DNA from: Anaerosphaera aminiphila DSM 21120
Lineage (GTDB): Bacteria > Bacillota > Clostridia > Tissierellales > Peptoniphilaceae
Reading direction: 5' to 3'
Assembly: GCF_900129925.1 (NCBI RefSeq)
Contig: NZ_FQXI01000006.1
Coordinates: forward strand, 42,975-106,974
Length of the DNA stretch: 64,000 nucleotides
Made by a program: the position numbers and the translations under genes. Under the pieces are notes generated by a model, which was given only the letters and a program-made list of their open reading frames with translations, was not told where the DNA came from and searched no databases. Below, one piece after another: positions 35,846-44,780 of this stretch (within the stretch, counting starts at the first letter, position 1; every line of letters starts with the position of its first letter).

Positions 35846-37216
35846 ATGAAAAAAGTGTTTAAATTTTCTGCGATTTTTATTGTGGGAATTGTATTATTAG
35901 TATATATAGCAGGATTTTATTACTTTGGAAGATATTTTCTGCCGAACTCAAAAGTCAATGATAAAGATGTAAGTTTTACAAAGATTTCAGATTTATATAA
36001 TACTTACAATTCAACTTATGATAATTTTGAGTTGGAAATTGTTGGAAGAGGAGTAAAAGATAAGGTAAAAGCTGCCAGTTTTGATTATAAGAATATTTTA
36101 GAACCAAATCAAGTTGTAAATCAAAATCCATTTTATTGGGTTTTTTATTTATTTAATCAGAAAGAATATAATTTGGAGTCTAGAGTAACTTATGATAAGG
36201 AAAAGTTTGAAGATATAGTAAATAATTTAAATTTAGTGAAAGAAAAAACTGTTGAGCCTGAAAATGCAAAGGTAGTTTTCAACGGGAAAAAATTTGAAAT
36301 AGAAAAAGAAGTTTTGGGAAATAAACTTAAAAAGGACTTATTAATTGAAAAAATTTTAGACTATATAAGTGAGGACAAGGATACTTTAAAATTAGAGGAT
36401 GAGGGAATTTACTATAACCCCACAGTCTATTCTGATGATGCGGGCTTAAAAAGTAAGTTAGACCAGATGAATAAGTTAAATTCTTTTGAAATAACTTATA
36501 AATTTGAAGATAGAACAGAAGTAATAAAAGATGAAGAACTTTTAAATATGTATAGAGAAAATGAAGATGGACTATTAGTTCCCGATACTGAAAAAGTTAC
36601 AGCTTATGTCAGAAATCTTGAAAAGAAATATGATACTTTTCACGGAACTAGAAACTTTTATGCAACGGGTATTGGACCTATAGTTGTAAAAGGTGGAATT
36701 TACGGTTGGTGGACAGATACAAAGGCAACAGTTGAACAGCTTACAAAGGCGCTTGAAAACACTGAAACGGTAACACTTGAACCTGTTTACAAACTGACAG
36801 CTCAATCAAGATCTGCAAATGACCTTGGAAATTCTTATATTGAAGTGGATTTGGGTAGACAACATTTGTGGATGTATAAAGAGGGAGCTCTTGTGCTTGA
36901 GACAGATTTTGTATCCGGAAATCCAAACAAAGGTAACGGAACGCCAACTGGAACTGACAAAATTTGGTCAAGAGAGAAGGGACGTTATTTGACAGGAGAA
37001 GATTATAAGAGCTTTGTAGACTACTGGCTGGCAATTAATTGGAGTAATATAGGGCTACATGATGCAAGTTGGAGAAGTCAATTTGGAGGGAGTTTATACC
37101 TTTCAAACGGTTCTCATGGCTGTATAAATATAAAGCCTGATGTTATGAAGGACATCTATGACAATTCTTTTGTGGGAATGGGAGTAGTAGTATACGACTC
37201 CAGCGTTCCAAGTTAA
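35846..37216 (+). CDS. L,D-transpeptidase with peptidoglycan-binding domains
   Basis: About 456 residues. An N-terminal membrane anchor (about 8-30) precedes two VanW/peptidoglycan-binding-4-like repeats (about 70-310). The C-terminal YkuD catalytic domain (about 325-455) has the active-site SHGCINI with Cys426 and its His two residues before. It forms 3-3 cross-links or attaches proteins to peptidoglycan outside the membrane. ATG 35846 is preferred, with GGAGG just upstream, over an in-frame TTG at 35834 that overlaps this site. An upstream TTTACA box exists, but the promoter is uncertain. Confidence 0.9.
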   Translation: MKKVFKFSAIFIVGIVLLVYIAGFYYFGRYFLPNSKVNDKDVSFTKISDLYNTYNSTYDNFELEIVGRGVKDKVKAASFDYKNILEPNQVVNQNPFYWVFYLFNQKEYNLESRVTYDKEKFEDIVNNLNLVKEKTVEPENAKVVFNGKKFEIEKEVLGNKLKKDLLIEKILDYISEDKDTLKLEDEGIYYNPTVYSDDAGLKSKLDQMNKLNSFEITYKFEDRTEVIKDEELLNMYRENEDGLLVPDTEKVTAYVRNLEKKYDTFHGTRNFYATGIGPIVVKGGIYGWWTDTKATVEQLTKALENTETVTLEPVYKLTAQSRSANDLGNSYIEVDLGRQHLWMYKEGALVLETDFVSGNPNKGNGTPTGTDKIWSREKGRYLTGEDYKSFVDYWLAINWSNIGLHDASWRSQFGGSLYLSNGSHGCINIKPDVMKDIYDNSFVGMGVVVYDSSVPS

Positions 37217-37330
37217 ATTAAAAAATTAAAGTTAAAATAAAACCTTTGAGAGATTATGGGAGAGTTATATCTAAATTTTTCAAAGGTTTTTAAATTCTAT
37301 TAAAAGTAGTTATTTTTTTAACAATTCCTA

Positions 37331-37359
37331 TTGTATAAACATAGACACTATGCTATACT
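37331..37359 (+). promoter_or_regulatory. Promoter of the FMN riboswitch-ribU transcript
   Basis: TTGTAT (37331-37336) and TATACT (37354-37359) with a 17-base spacer, placing the transcript start just before the aptamer. Confidence 0.65.
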
Positions 37360-37370
37360 TAATTTATAAA

Positions 37371-37480
37371 TATCTTCAGGGCGAGGTGAAAATCCTTGAC
37401 CGGCGGTAAAGTCCGCGAGTTCGAAAGAACCGAATTGGTTAGATTCCAATACCGACAGTATAGTCTGGATGAAAGAAGAT
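37371..37480 (+). ncRNA. FMN riboswitch (RFN element) aptamer
   Basis: The closing stem ATCTTC / GAAGAT encloses the conserved FMN aptamer blocks: AGGGCGAGGTGAAAATCC, GACCGGCGGT, AGTCCGCGAG, a GAATTGGTTAGATTCCAAT hairpin, ACCGACAGTATAGTC and TGGATGAAAGAAG. FMN binding would favour the downstream terminator and cut ribU expression. The match to the RFN consensus is close throughout. Confidence 0.95.
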
Positions 37481-37502
37481 TGCAGTTTTTTGTATGCAAT
37501 TG

Positions 37503-37528
37503 AGCCCCGGAGACGAGGGCTTTTTTAA
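37503..37528 (+). terminator. Riboswitch-controlled terminator
   Basis: AGCCC (37503-37507) pairs with GGGCT (37517-37521), followed by six T, between the FMN aptamer and ribU. It is the likely expression platform, competing with an alternative fold in the absence of FMN. Confidence 0.75.
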
Positions 37529-37558
37529 TGCCCTTAATATATCTTTGGAGGGTTATTT

Positions 37559-38161
37559 ATGAATAGTGTAAGTCGCAGTAGAAGTAAGGTAAAGTTTATG
37601 ACAAGGGTGGGAATGCTTAGCTCGCTAGCTTTTGTGCTAATGTATTTTCAAATTCCGCTAGGTTTTATAGCGCCACCTTTTATGAAGTTGGATATTTCAG
37701 ATTTGCCAATACTAATTGGATCTTTTACAATGGGTCCATTGGCAGCAGTGTTAATATCATTTATTAAAAATGTTTTGCACATTGCAATTCAAGGTAGTAC
37801 AAGTGGAGGAGTTGGACCACTTTCAAACTTTATTGTGGGAAGTATTTTTGCAATAACTGCAGGAACAATCTACAGAAGAAACAAAACAATGAAAAGTGCC
37901 ATAATTGGCCTTTTTGTAGGAACGATTGTAATGACAGCAGGAGCAATAATTTCTAATTATTTCTTTATTTTCCCACTATACGCAAAGATGATGCCAATGG
38001 AGGCAATTGTAAATGCAGGTGCAGCAATAACATCAAAAATTACTGATGTGTGGAGCATGATGATGTATTCAGTACTGCCATTCAACTTAATAAAGGGATT
38101 TATTGTATCTCTTATAACACTTTTAACTTATAAAAAAGTTAGTTATGTTTTTAAAGATTAA
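37559..38161 (+). CDS. ribU: Riboflavin ECF transporter S component
   Basis: 200 residues with about six membrane segments. The N-terminal MLSSLAFVLMYFQIPL and the LKLDISDLP-like KLDISDLP motif are typical of the RibU S component that binds riboflavin. Its control by an FMN riboswitch strongly supports riboflavin specificity. S components of this group use the shared EcfA1-EcfA2-EcfT module, which is encoded at 52.7-55.2 kb in this same window. TGGAGGG precedes the start. A terminator follows. Confidence 0.93.
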   Translation: MNSVSRSRSKVKFMTRVGMLSSLAFVLMYFQIPLGFIAPPFMKLDISDLPILIGSFTMGPLAAVLISFIKNVLHIAIQGSTSGGVGPLSNFIVGSIFAITAGTIYRRNKTMKSAIIGLFVGTIVMTAGAIISNYFFIFPLYAKMMPMEAIVNAGAAITSKITDVWSMMMYSVLPFNLIKGFIVSLITLLTYKKVSYVFKD

Positions 38162-38191
38162 TTAATAGTATATAAATTTTAATTACAGATT

Positions 38192-38230
38192 AAAAGGAAC
38201 CTACCAAAATTTTGGCAGGTTCCTTTTGTA
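38192..38230 (+). terminator. Terminator after ribU
   Basis: A long near-perfect stem (AAAAGGAACCTACCAAAA and its partner, one mismatch) ends in TTTT. Confidence 0.8.
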
Positions 38231-38246
38231 TTATTTGAAAGTATAA

Positions 38247-38290
38247 TAAAAAGAGTTCAGCTTAGTAAAACTAAACTGAACTCTTTTAAA
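38247..38290 (-). terminator. Terminator of the mnmA-rplY operon
   Basis: The stem AAAAGAGTTCAG-TTAG with its complement (one mismatch), followed on the minus strand by a T-rich run, lies just after the L25 gene stop. Confidence 0.85.
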
Positions 38291-38300
38291 TTAAATGTAA

Positions 38301-38939
38301 TTATTCTTCAGAACCTTCAGATTCAGAAACTGTAGGGATATCAGCAGCAGAAACTTCTTCAACTGCTTCTTCTTCAGCTTCTTCTTTTGGTTCTTGAAGT
38401 GTAGCTACAGTATCAGATAATTCTGTAAGTACTTCGATTTTATCGTTTTTACTTACATCAAGATCTTTTACTTCAATAACATCTCCAATTTGCATATCTT
38501 GAACATTAATTAATGCTTCAGATGGCAAATCAGCAGGGAAACATTCAATTTCAATTTCATCTAATATTTGAAGTAAATTAGATGGTTGAACTCTAATAGC
38601 ATCTCTATTTTCAAGAACTACTGGAATTGTAACTCTGATTTTTTCAGTCATATCAACTAAATATAAATCAAAGTGTAAAATGTGGTTTTTAAAAGGATGT
38701 CTTTGTACATCTTTAAAAAGTACCATTTGAGTGTCAGAACCTAAGCTTGCTTCAACTATGTTAGAAGTACCAGCTTGGCTATAGATCTTCATAAGATCTT
38801 TTTCAACAGCACTAACGGATTTACTTTCATTACCTTTTGAATAAACTACTCCAGGAACAACTCCAACTTGTCTTAACTTGTCAACTTGGTTTTTCCCTTT
38901 TTCTTCTCTTGCTTCAAGTGTTAATTTAATACTTGACAT
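38301..38939 (-). CDS. rplY: Ribosomal protein L25 / general stress protein Ctc
   Basis: 212 residues, the long CTC form: an N-terminal L25 5S rRNA-binding domain (about 1-93, with VPGVVYSKG) plus the TL5-like C-terminal domain (about 95-180). The tail is very acidic (Glu/Ala-rich, about 180-212). It binds 5S rRNA and, in bacilli, is stress-induced. AGGTAC-type Shine-Dalgarno sequence precedes it. It follows mnmA by 25 bases on the same strand, an unusual but plausible translation-related pair. Confidence 0.92.
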   Translation of the reverse strand: MSSIKLTLEAREEKGKNQVDKLRQVGVVPGVVYSKGNESKSVSAVEKDLMKIYSQAGTSNIVEASLGSDTQMVLFKDVQRHPFKNHILHFDLYLVDMTEKIRVTIPVVLENRDAIRVQPSNLLQILDEIEIECFPADLPSEALINVQDMQIGDVIEVKDLDVSKNDKIEVLTELSDTVATLQEPKEEAEEEAVEEVSAADIPTVSESEGSEE

Positions 38940-38963
38940 TTCGTACCTCCAAAATGAACTTAT

Positions 38964-40031
38964 TTATTTTATTATACCAGAACCTAAGCAAATATCTCCA
39001 TCATAAAATACCAAAACTTGTCCAGGTGTTACGCCTTTAATTGGATTATCAAATTTTACTATTAATTCATCGTTCAAAAAATCCACAGTCATTGCTTCAT
39101 CTTTGGCACGATACCTAATTTTTCCGGTACATCGTAAAGGAAAATCAGGAGTTTCTGTAATCCAAAAAGGTTCTTCGCATATGGTTTCTGTCTTATACAA
39201 TAGTGGATTTTTAACGCCTTGTGCGACAATAAGTCTATTGTTTTTCAAATCTTTGTCTGCAACAAAAAACGGCTCTCCACTACCGATGCCACCTATACCG
39301 ATTCCCTTTCTCTGACCTATGGTGTAATGCATAAGTCCAGAATGTTCTCCAAGGTATTCTCCCTCAACAGAATAGATGTCTCCTTTTTTAGTAAAGAGGA
39401 AACTGTCTAGAAATTTATTAAAATCTCTTTCACCTATAAAACAAATGCCTGTAGAATCTTTCTTTTTTGCAGTAGATAAATTGTATTTTTCAGCAATTTC
39501 TCTAACTTCTTCTTTTGTCATATCTCCAACTGGGAAAATAGTTTTTGAAAGGGCATCTTCTTTTACACGTGATAAAAAATAGCTTTGGTCCTTATTTTCA
39601 TCAATACCTCTTAGTAGGTATGTATGATTATTTTTTTTGAGAGTTCTAGCATAGTGTCCCATTGCAATATAGTCTGCATCAAATTTCATTGCAAATTCTA
39701 AAAAAGCTTTAAATTTTATCTCAGTATTACACATTACGTCAGGATTTGGAGTACGTCCCTTTTCATATTCTGATAAGAAGTAGGAAAATACTCTATCTTT
39801 ATATTCTTTTTCAAAATTTACAGTGTAATGCTTAATACCAAGCTCAGCACAGACTCTTACAACATCAAGATAATCTTCTGTTGCAGTACAAACTCCATCT
39901 TCATTTTCTTCGTCCCAGTTCTTCATAAAGACTGCTGTAACGTCATAGCCTTGATCTTTTAATAGAACAGCACATACTGAAGAATCAACTCCTCCACTCA
40001 TGCCTAGAACTACACTTTTTGACTTAACCAT
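38964..40031 (-). CDS. mnmA: tRNA-specific 2-thiouridylase MnmA
   Basis: About 355 residues. It installs 2-thiouridine at the wobble U34 of tRNA Lys, Glu and Gln. Seen: the PP-loop GMSGGVDSS near residues 8-16, the catalytic Cys in DVMCNTEIKF near 100 and the second catalytic Cys in GICFIGER near 197. A C-terminal beta-barrel follows. ATG 40031 is preferred over TTG 40034 because GGAG is seven bases upstream. No cysteine desulfurase gene is adjacent. Confidence 0.94.
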   Translation of the reverse strand: MVKSKSVVLGMSGGVDSSVCAVLLKDQGYDVTAVFMKNWDEENEDGVCTATEDYLDVVRVCAELGIKHYTVNFEKEYKDRVFSYFLSEYEKGRTPNPDVMCNTEIKFKAFLEFAMKFDADYIAMGHYARTLKKNNHTYLLRGIDENKDQSYFLSRVKEDALSKTIFPVGDMTKEEVREIAEKYNLSTAKKKDSTGICFIGERDFNKFLDSFLFTKKGDIYSVEGEYLGEHSGLMHYTIGQRKGIGIGGIGSGEPFFVADKDLKNNRLIVAQGVKNPLLYKTETICEEPFWITETPDFPLRCTGKIRYRAKDEAMTVDFLNDELIVKFDNPIKGVTPGQVLVFYDGDICLGSGIIK

Positions 40032-40226
40032 CAAAACACTCCAGTTTTATTAAATTTCATTAAATCATTATACATTAATAGTGTGGAAAAATCCAATTAT
40101 TTTGGAATTAGTTGCTTAAATTATTTTAGAACTGTGGGATTGTTATAGAAGTTCTTAGAATATAAGCAGATATTATTTTACTTTAATCTGTAATATATTA
40201 ATGGTAATATATTAAAAGGTGATAAA

Positions 40227-41288
40227 ATGAAAAAGTTATTCGCAGTGCTCATGGCGATTATATTCTTAAGCGGATGTTCTAAACACTACGATAAATATGA
40301 TATAGAAGTTTTCGATGCCTTTGACACAGTTACTTCAATAGTAATTTACGACACAAGTAAGACAAAAGCTGATGAAAAACTAGGCGCTATGAAGGAAAAA
40401 TTACTGCAATTACATAAATTATTTGATAGGTACAATGACTATGAAAATATTAACAATGTAAAGACTATAAATGATAATGCTGGAATTCAACCAGTTAAAG
40501 TTGATGATGAACTCTACTATTTAATTGAAAAATCTATGGAGTACAATGAAACTATAAGCGATAAAGTAAATATACTAATGGGACCTGTAGTAGATTTGTG
40601 GGCTGAGTATAGAGATTTATATAATGAAGGATATTCTGAAGATAAAGTGGCATTAAAACTTGGTAGTGATCTTCCGACAGAAGAAGAACTAAATAGTTTA
40701 AGACCACTTGTAGATTTATCTAAAATTGAATTAAATAGAGAAGAACAAAGTGTATTTCTAAAGGAAAAGGGAATGAAACTTGACCTTGGAGCTTGTGCTA
40801 AGGGATATTCTGTAGAGTTACTTTGTGAATTTGGGAAAGAAGAGCTTAAAATAGAGTCTGCCATAGTATCAGCCGGAGGAAATGTTAAAACTATAGGAAG
40901 TCCCCCAGATAAGGAATTCTATAAAATAGCAATTCAAAACCCTGAGAGTATAGATGATGAAACAAAAGATCCCTACATGGCTACACTAAAAATAAAAGAA
41001 GATTCTATTGTGACAAGTGGAGATTACCAGAGATACTTTACCTACAAGGGTAAAAAGTATTGTCATATAATAGACCCGAATACATTTATGCCTGCCAATG
41101 AGTTTAGGTCAGTGAGTATAGTGGAAGAAGATTCACTTCTTTGTGATTACCTTTCCACAGCATTATTTTTGACAGATTATGACGATGGACTTAAAATGTG
41201 TAAAGACTTAAATGTAAATGCAATTTGGTTTTTTGACGACGGTGAGATAAAATATACTGACGGAATCAAAAAAATGTTGGAGGGCTAG
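40227..41288 (+). CDS. apbE: FAD:protein FMN transferase, lipoprotein form
   Basis: 353 residues. A type II signal with lipobox LSGC (Cys17) anchors it outside the membrane. The ApbE core shows DAFDTVTSIV near the N-terminus, LDLGACAKGYSV with the catalytic region near 190, SAGGNVKTIG near 225, TSGDYQRYF and DPNTFMPA. It attaches FMN covalently to Thr of exported flavoproteins (RnfG/NqrC-type). No Rnf genes are in the window. AGGTGAT precedes the start. A membrane protein gene follows at once and may be its partner. Confidence 0.92.
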   Translation: MKKLFAVLMAIIFLSGCSKHYDKYDIEVFDAFDTVTSIVIYDTSKTKADEKLGAMKEKLLQLHKLFDRYNDYENINNVKTINDNAGIQPVKVDDELYYLIEKSMEYNETISDKVNILMGPVVDLWAEYRDLYNEGYSEDKVALKLGSDLPTEEELNSLRPLVDLSKIELNREEQSVFLKEKGMKLDLGACAKGYSVELLCEFGKEELKIESAIVSAGGNVKTIGSPPDKEFYKIAIQNPESIDDETKDPYMATLKIKEDSIVTSGDYQRYFTYKGKKYCHIIDPNTFMPANEFRSVSIVEEDSLLCDYLSTALFLTDYDDGLKMCKDLNVNAIWFFDDGEIKYTDGIKKMLEG

Positions 41289-41798
41289 ATGAAAAATAAT
41301 GTAAGAGGATTAGTATTTCACTTATTTGTGATTATTATAGTTTTTTTAATTTCACTACTTATTAATTTAAATGAAACAGTGGTTAAAGTAGTTTATGGAA
41401 ATATAGTTTTTAAAGTTATTCTATCTTTGTTTATAATTATTTTATATTATAATTTTGGTAAGGCAATGAGTAAAAGATCCAGTAGAAAATTAGATTTTTT
41501 TACGGGGAATATTATATTTTGTATAGCAATAGTATTATTTATGTTTGCATTTGTGGGATTGGGAGCGGATTTATTTAAATTTGAAGTTTCCGGTTCAATG
41601 TGGAAGTTTCCGCTGGACTTATTTCTAATGCCGGAACTTTACATTTATCAAATGTTTAATATTGGCTACAATATCTTTTCTATATTTTTTGCAGCTATAA
41701 TACCGGGAATTATCTATGGAATTTCAATAAAGAGATCACGTGCAAAAATATTAAAGAAAAAAAGACTTATGAAGCAAAGACAGAACAGGAGAAGATAG
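41289..41798 (+). CDS. Membrane protein, unknown
   Basis: 169 residues with about four membrane segments (about 8-27, 34-53, 68-92 and 118-145) and a very basic C-terminal tail of Lys and Arg, probably cytosolic. It starts directly after the apbE stop (TAGATG) and ends directly before the nuclease lipoprotein start, so translation appears coupled. No known family was recognised. The operon suggests an envelope function. Confidence 0.7.
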   Translation: MKNNVRGLVFHLFVIIIVFLISLLINLNETVVKVVYGNIVFKVILSLFIIILYYNFGKAMSKRSSRKLDFFTGNIIFCIAIVLFMFAFVGLGADLFKFEVSGSMWKFPLDLFLMPELYIYQMFNIGYNIFSIFFAAIIPGIIYGISIKRSRAKILKKKRLMKQRQNRRR

Positions 41799-42335
41799 TT
41801 GAAGAAAAGTGCTTGTTTTTTAAATGTAGTATTAATTTTAATATTATCCCTATTTTTAACAGGTTGTGAAAGAGAAAATATTAAAGCTGACTATGAAATT
41901 GTCACTGTTTCACAAGTTATAGATGGAGATACAATAAGAACATCTCAAGGGGAAAAAATAAGGTTGATAGGCATAAATACTCCGGAAAGTAAGAATAATA
42001 AAGAAGAGTTCGGAGAAGAGGCATATCTATATGTGAGAGATTTAATTGAAGGAAAGGAAGTATATCTTGAAGAAGATATTTCAGATAGAGATAAATATGA
42101 TAGAATGCTAAGGTATGTTTGGTTAAAAGAACCTGAGCAAATAGATAAAAATACAGTTGAAAATTATAACTTGTCAGGTATCCTCTTAAAAGAGGGGCTT
42201 GCAAAGAAATATACTTTTGAACCGGATATTAAATACAGAGATTACTTCAGTGAAATTCAAGATACAGCAAGAGAAGAAAAAATAGGAATGTGGAGTAAGG
42301 ACAAATACGGAGCCACAAGAGGAGATAGAATATAG
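41799..42335 (+). CDS. Thermonuclease-family (SNase) lipoprotein
   Basis: 178 residues. The lipobox LTGC (Cys23) predicts a surface-anchored protein. The SNase fold has VIDGDTI, IRLIGINTPE with the catalytic Arg, a following Glu-rich helix and the DRDKYDRMLRYV segment holding the second Arg; all core residues appear present. It would be a calcium-dependent nuclease outside the cell. The start is TTG (41799), in the run of coupled genes. GGAGAAG lies just upstream within the previous gene. Confidence 0.88.
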   Translation: MKKSACFLNVVLILILSLFLTGCERENIKADYEIVTVSQVIDGDTIRTSQGEKIRLIGINTPESKNNKEEFGEEAYLYVRDLIEGKEVYLEEDISDRDKYDRMLRYVWLKEPEQIDKNTVENYNLSGILLKEGLAKKYTFEPDIKYRDYFSEIQDTAREEKIGMWSKDKYGATRGDRI

Positions 42336-42836
42336 ATGAATATAAGCCACAGCTCTAAGGAACTCTACGAAGAGTCAATAAGCGCTTTTGAAAAAATAGG
42401 AGTGACAATAAGAGATATATCACTTATTGTATATGAACTACAAAAGCCATACTTAGAAGATATTACATTGGAAATGTGTGAAGAAAATGTTAGAGATGTT
42501 TTAAAAAAGAGGGAAGTAACTCATGCAATACTTACAGGACTTGCATTAGATGAGCTGGCAAATCAAAAAAAACTTCCAGAGCCAATTCAAACTATAATAG
42601 CCAATGACGAAGGACTATACGGCATTGATGAAGTGTTGCCACTTGGAATAGTAAACGTATATGGAACAATAGGTCTTACAAATTTTGGCTACTTAGATAA
42701 GAAGAAAATAGGAATAATAAAAGAGTTAGACAACAGAAAGAAAACTACAGGTGAAATTGCCACATTTGCAGATGATTTAGTTGCAGCAGTTGCAGCAGCA
42801 GCAGCTTCAAGGATGGCGCATAATGATGTAAAATAA
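42336..42836 (+). CDS. Phosphatidylglycerophosphatase A family protein
   Basis: 166 residues matching the YutG/PgpA-like family: GVTIRDISLIVYELQKPY, VLKKREVTHAILTG and the GIVNVYGTIGLTNFGYLDKKK block. Relatives dephosphorylate phosphatidylglycerophosphate or act in a related step, but this soluble cluster is not firmly characterised. It starts directly after the nuclease lipoprotein stop. The C-terminal end is an Ala-rich helix (AAVAAAAASRMAH). AGAGGAG lies within the preceding gene. Confidence 0.85.
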   Translation: MNISHSSKELYEESISAFEKIGVTIRDISLIVYELQKPYLEDITLEMCEENVRDVLKKREVTHAILTGLALDELANQKKLPEPIQTIIANDEGLYGIDEVLPLGIVNVYGTIGLTNFGYLDKKKIGIIKELDNRKKTTGEIATFADDLVAAVAAAAASRMAHNDVK

Positions 42837-42870
42837 AAAAATATAAATATTATTAAGGAGGATATATTTT

Positions 42871-43140
42871 ATGAAAGTAACTATATGTATGGGGGCAAAA
42901 TGTACATTAATGGGAGCTGATTCAATATATGATGCAGTGGAGTATTTAAAAGAAAATGTATGTGGTCCTGAATCAAATGTTTGCTCTGCAGAGGGACTGG
43001 AAGTTGAACTTTCTAACTGCATGAACTACTGTAAGGACAGAGAAGGTGTTGCACCAGTAGTTACAATTGACGATGAAGTCATATTTAATGCAACTGCACA
43101 AGAAATAAGCGAGAAGTTAATAGATAAACTAAGAATATAA
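42871..43140 (+). CDS. Thioredoxin-like [2Fe-2S] ferredoxin (NuoE-type)
   Basis: 89 residues with the thioredoxin-like ferredoxin pattern: MGAKCTLMGA with the first Cys pair region near residues 6-11, then SNCMNYCKD near 50-55. This is the fold of NuoE/HydC subunits that carry a [2Fe-2S] cluster. It sits 21 bases ahead of the [FeFe] hydrogenase gene and probably serves as its electron-transfer partner. AAGGAGG precedes the start. Confidence in the cluster type is moderate. Confidence 0.8.
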   Translation: MKVTICMGAKCTLMGADSIYDAVEYLKENVCGPESNVCSAEGLEVELSNCMNYCKDREGVAPVVTIDDEVIFNATAQEISEKLIDKLRI

Positions 43141-43161
43141 TATAGAATATAGGGAAAAAAT

Positions 43162-44664
43162 ATGAAAGAAAATTATCGTACGATATTAGATATAAGAAGA
43201 AAAGTATTTGCAGAAGTTGCCAGAATTGCATATAACGACTCTGACGTTTCAGAACTTGAGGACTCAAGTTACAGAATAGTGCCTGGGGAAGTTCCCAGAT
43301 ATAGAGAAGACATATTTAGAGAGCGCGCAGTAGCGGATGAGAGAATTAGACTTGCAATGGGAATGGATGTTAGAAAAATTAGTGAGTACAGGAAAGTTAC
43401 AGACGGCTTTGATAAAATAGACATTGATACAAATGCCTATGAAAAACCACTTATAAATGTAATTAAATTTGCATGTGAATCCTGTCCTGAAAAATCTTTC
43501 TTTGTAACAAACAACTGTAGAAAGTGTATGGCACATCCTTGTACTAACGTATGTCCTGTAAACGCAGTTTCAATGACTAGAAACGGGGCGTTAATAGATA
43601 AGGAAAAGTGTATTAAGTGTGGCAGATGTAAAGATGCCTGCCCATACAGTGCAATAGTAAAATACGACAGACCATGTGCGGAAGCCTGTGGAGTAAATGC
43701 AATAAGTTCTGACAAATATGGAAGAGCTGAAATAGACCACGATCAATGCGTAGCCTGTGGTAGATGTATTGCAACTTGTCCATTTGGAGCAATAGCAGAT
43801 AAAACTCAAATATTTCAACTAATAAAGGCCATAAAAGCAGGGAAAAAAGTTTATGGAGCAATTGCACCTTCGTTTGTTGGGCAATTCGGAGCTAAGACAT
43901 CTCCAATTCAAGTAGTAGAGGCCATTAAAATGTTGGGCTTTAAAGATGTAATAGAAGTAAGTCTTGGAGCAGATGTAACAACTCTGCATGAGGCAAAAGA
44001 ATACTTAAATAGAGTTCCAAATGAAATTCCATTTATGGGAACAAGTTGTTGTTACTCATGGTCACTTATGATTAAAAATAAATTTCCGGAACTGTCAGAA
44101 CAAATATCGGACTCAGGTTCTCCAATGAGATATACAGCTGAATATATTAGAAAACTTGATCCGGAAGCAGTTGTAGTATTTATAGGCCCTTGTACCTCAA
44201 AAAAATTAGAGGCAATAGATACAAAGGTAAAATCAAGTGTAGACTTTGTAATAACATTTGAAGAGTTACTTGGAATGTTTGTAGCAAAGGAAATAGAGCC
44301 ATCTGAAATAGAAATATCAAAAGAAGTAGAAGATGCCTCATCACTTGGAAGAGGCTATCCAATAGCCGGAGGAGTTGCAGAATCAGTAAAAGTTGTTGCA
44401 AAGCAACTTGATCCTGATAGAGAAATAAACATACAGGGAGCAAATACACTTTCAGAATGTATGAAAATGCTTAAAATTGCAAAAGCTGGAAAGTTAGACG
44501 GATACTTATTAGAGGGTATGGCCTGTCCGGGCGGATGTATAGCGGGAGTTGGAACTCTTGCATCAGTAGATAGAGTTAGAAAAAACATAACTAAGTTTGC
44601 AAAAGATGCAAAAATAAAAAGTCCGCTAGAAAACGAGCTAATAGAAAGTGAAATAGAAAAATAA
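43162..44664 (+). CDS. [FeFe] hydrogenase, monomeric group B-type
   Basis: 500 residues. The N-terminal half carries two [4Fe-4S] ferredoxin-like domains and one further Cys-rich motif (about 115-215). The H-cluster domain has L1 TSCCYSW (Cys296-297), L2 IGPCTSKK (Cys344) and L3 GMACPGGC (Cys455, Cys459). L2 lacks the Met of the MPC motif of group A enzymes; this fits group B (TIGR04105-like) hydrogenases, whose direction in the cell is little studied. The gene probably uses the preceding [2Fe-2S] protein. Maturation genes hydE, hydF and hydG are not in the window. No Shine-Dalgarno oddity: AGGGAAAAAAT precedes the ATG. Confidence 0.88.
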   Translation: MKENYRTILDIRRKVFAEVARIAYNDSDVSELEDSSYRIVPGEVPRYREDIFRERAVADERIRLAMGMDVRKISEYRKVTDGFDKIDIDTNAYEKPLINVIKFACESCPEKSFFVTNNCRKCMAHPCTNVCPVNAVSMTRNGALIDKEKCIKCGRCKDACPYSAIVKYDRPCAEACGVNAISSDKYGRAEIDHDQCVACGRCIATCPFGAIADKTQIFQLIKAIKAGKKVYGAIAPSFVGQFGAKTSPIQVVEAIKMLGFKDVIEVSLGADVTTLHEAKEYLNRVPNEIPFMGTSCCYSWSLMIKNKFPELSEQISDSGSPMRYTAEYIRKLDPEAVVVFIGPCTSKKLEAIDTKVKSSVDFVITFEELLGMFVAKEIEPSEIEISKEVEDASSLGRGYPIAGGVAESVKVVAKQLDPDREINIQGANTLSECMKMLKIAKAGKLDGYLLEGMACPGGCIAGVGTLASVDRVRKNITKFAKDAKIKSPLENELIESEIEK

Positions 44665-44690
44665 AATTTTCACAAATAGCTAAATAGTGC

Positions 44691-44719
44691 TTGACACATT
44701 AAAACTACTGTATTAAAAT
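44691..44719 (+). promoter_or_regulatory. Promoter of rplM-rpsI
   Basis: Consensus TTGACA (44691-44696) and TAAAAT (44714-44719) with a 17-base spacer, about 60 bases before the rplM start. Confidence 0.75.
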
Positions 44720-44780
44720 AGTTTAAGTGTTTAAAAAGCCCCGGAAAAATTTTTTAAATCACGTAGGAGGAATTATTCCA

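Noticed and set aside
43264..44588. Several long minus-strand frames inside the hydrogenase gene
   Set aside because: They are antisense shadows of a conserved coding sequence; composition is Leu/His/Ser-skewed and no ribosome binding sites precede them.
44720..44780. L13 leader RNA
   Set aside because: A short GC-containing stretch is present, but I could not match the stems of the known leader motif.
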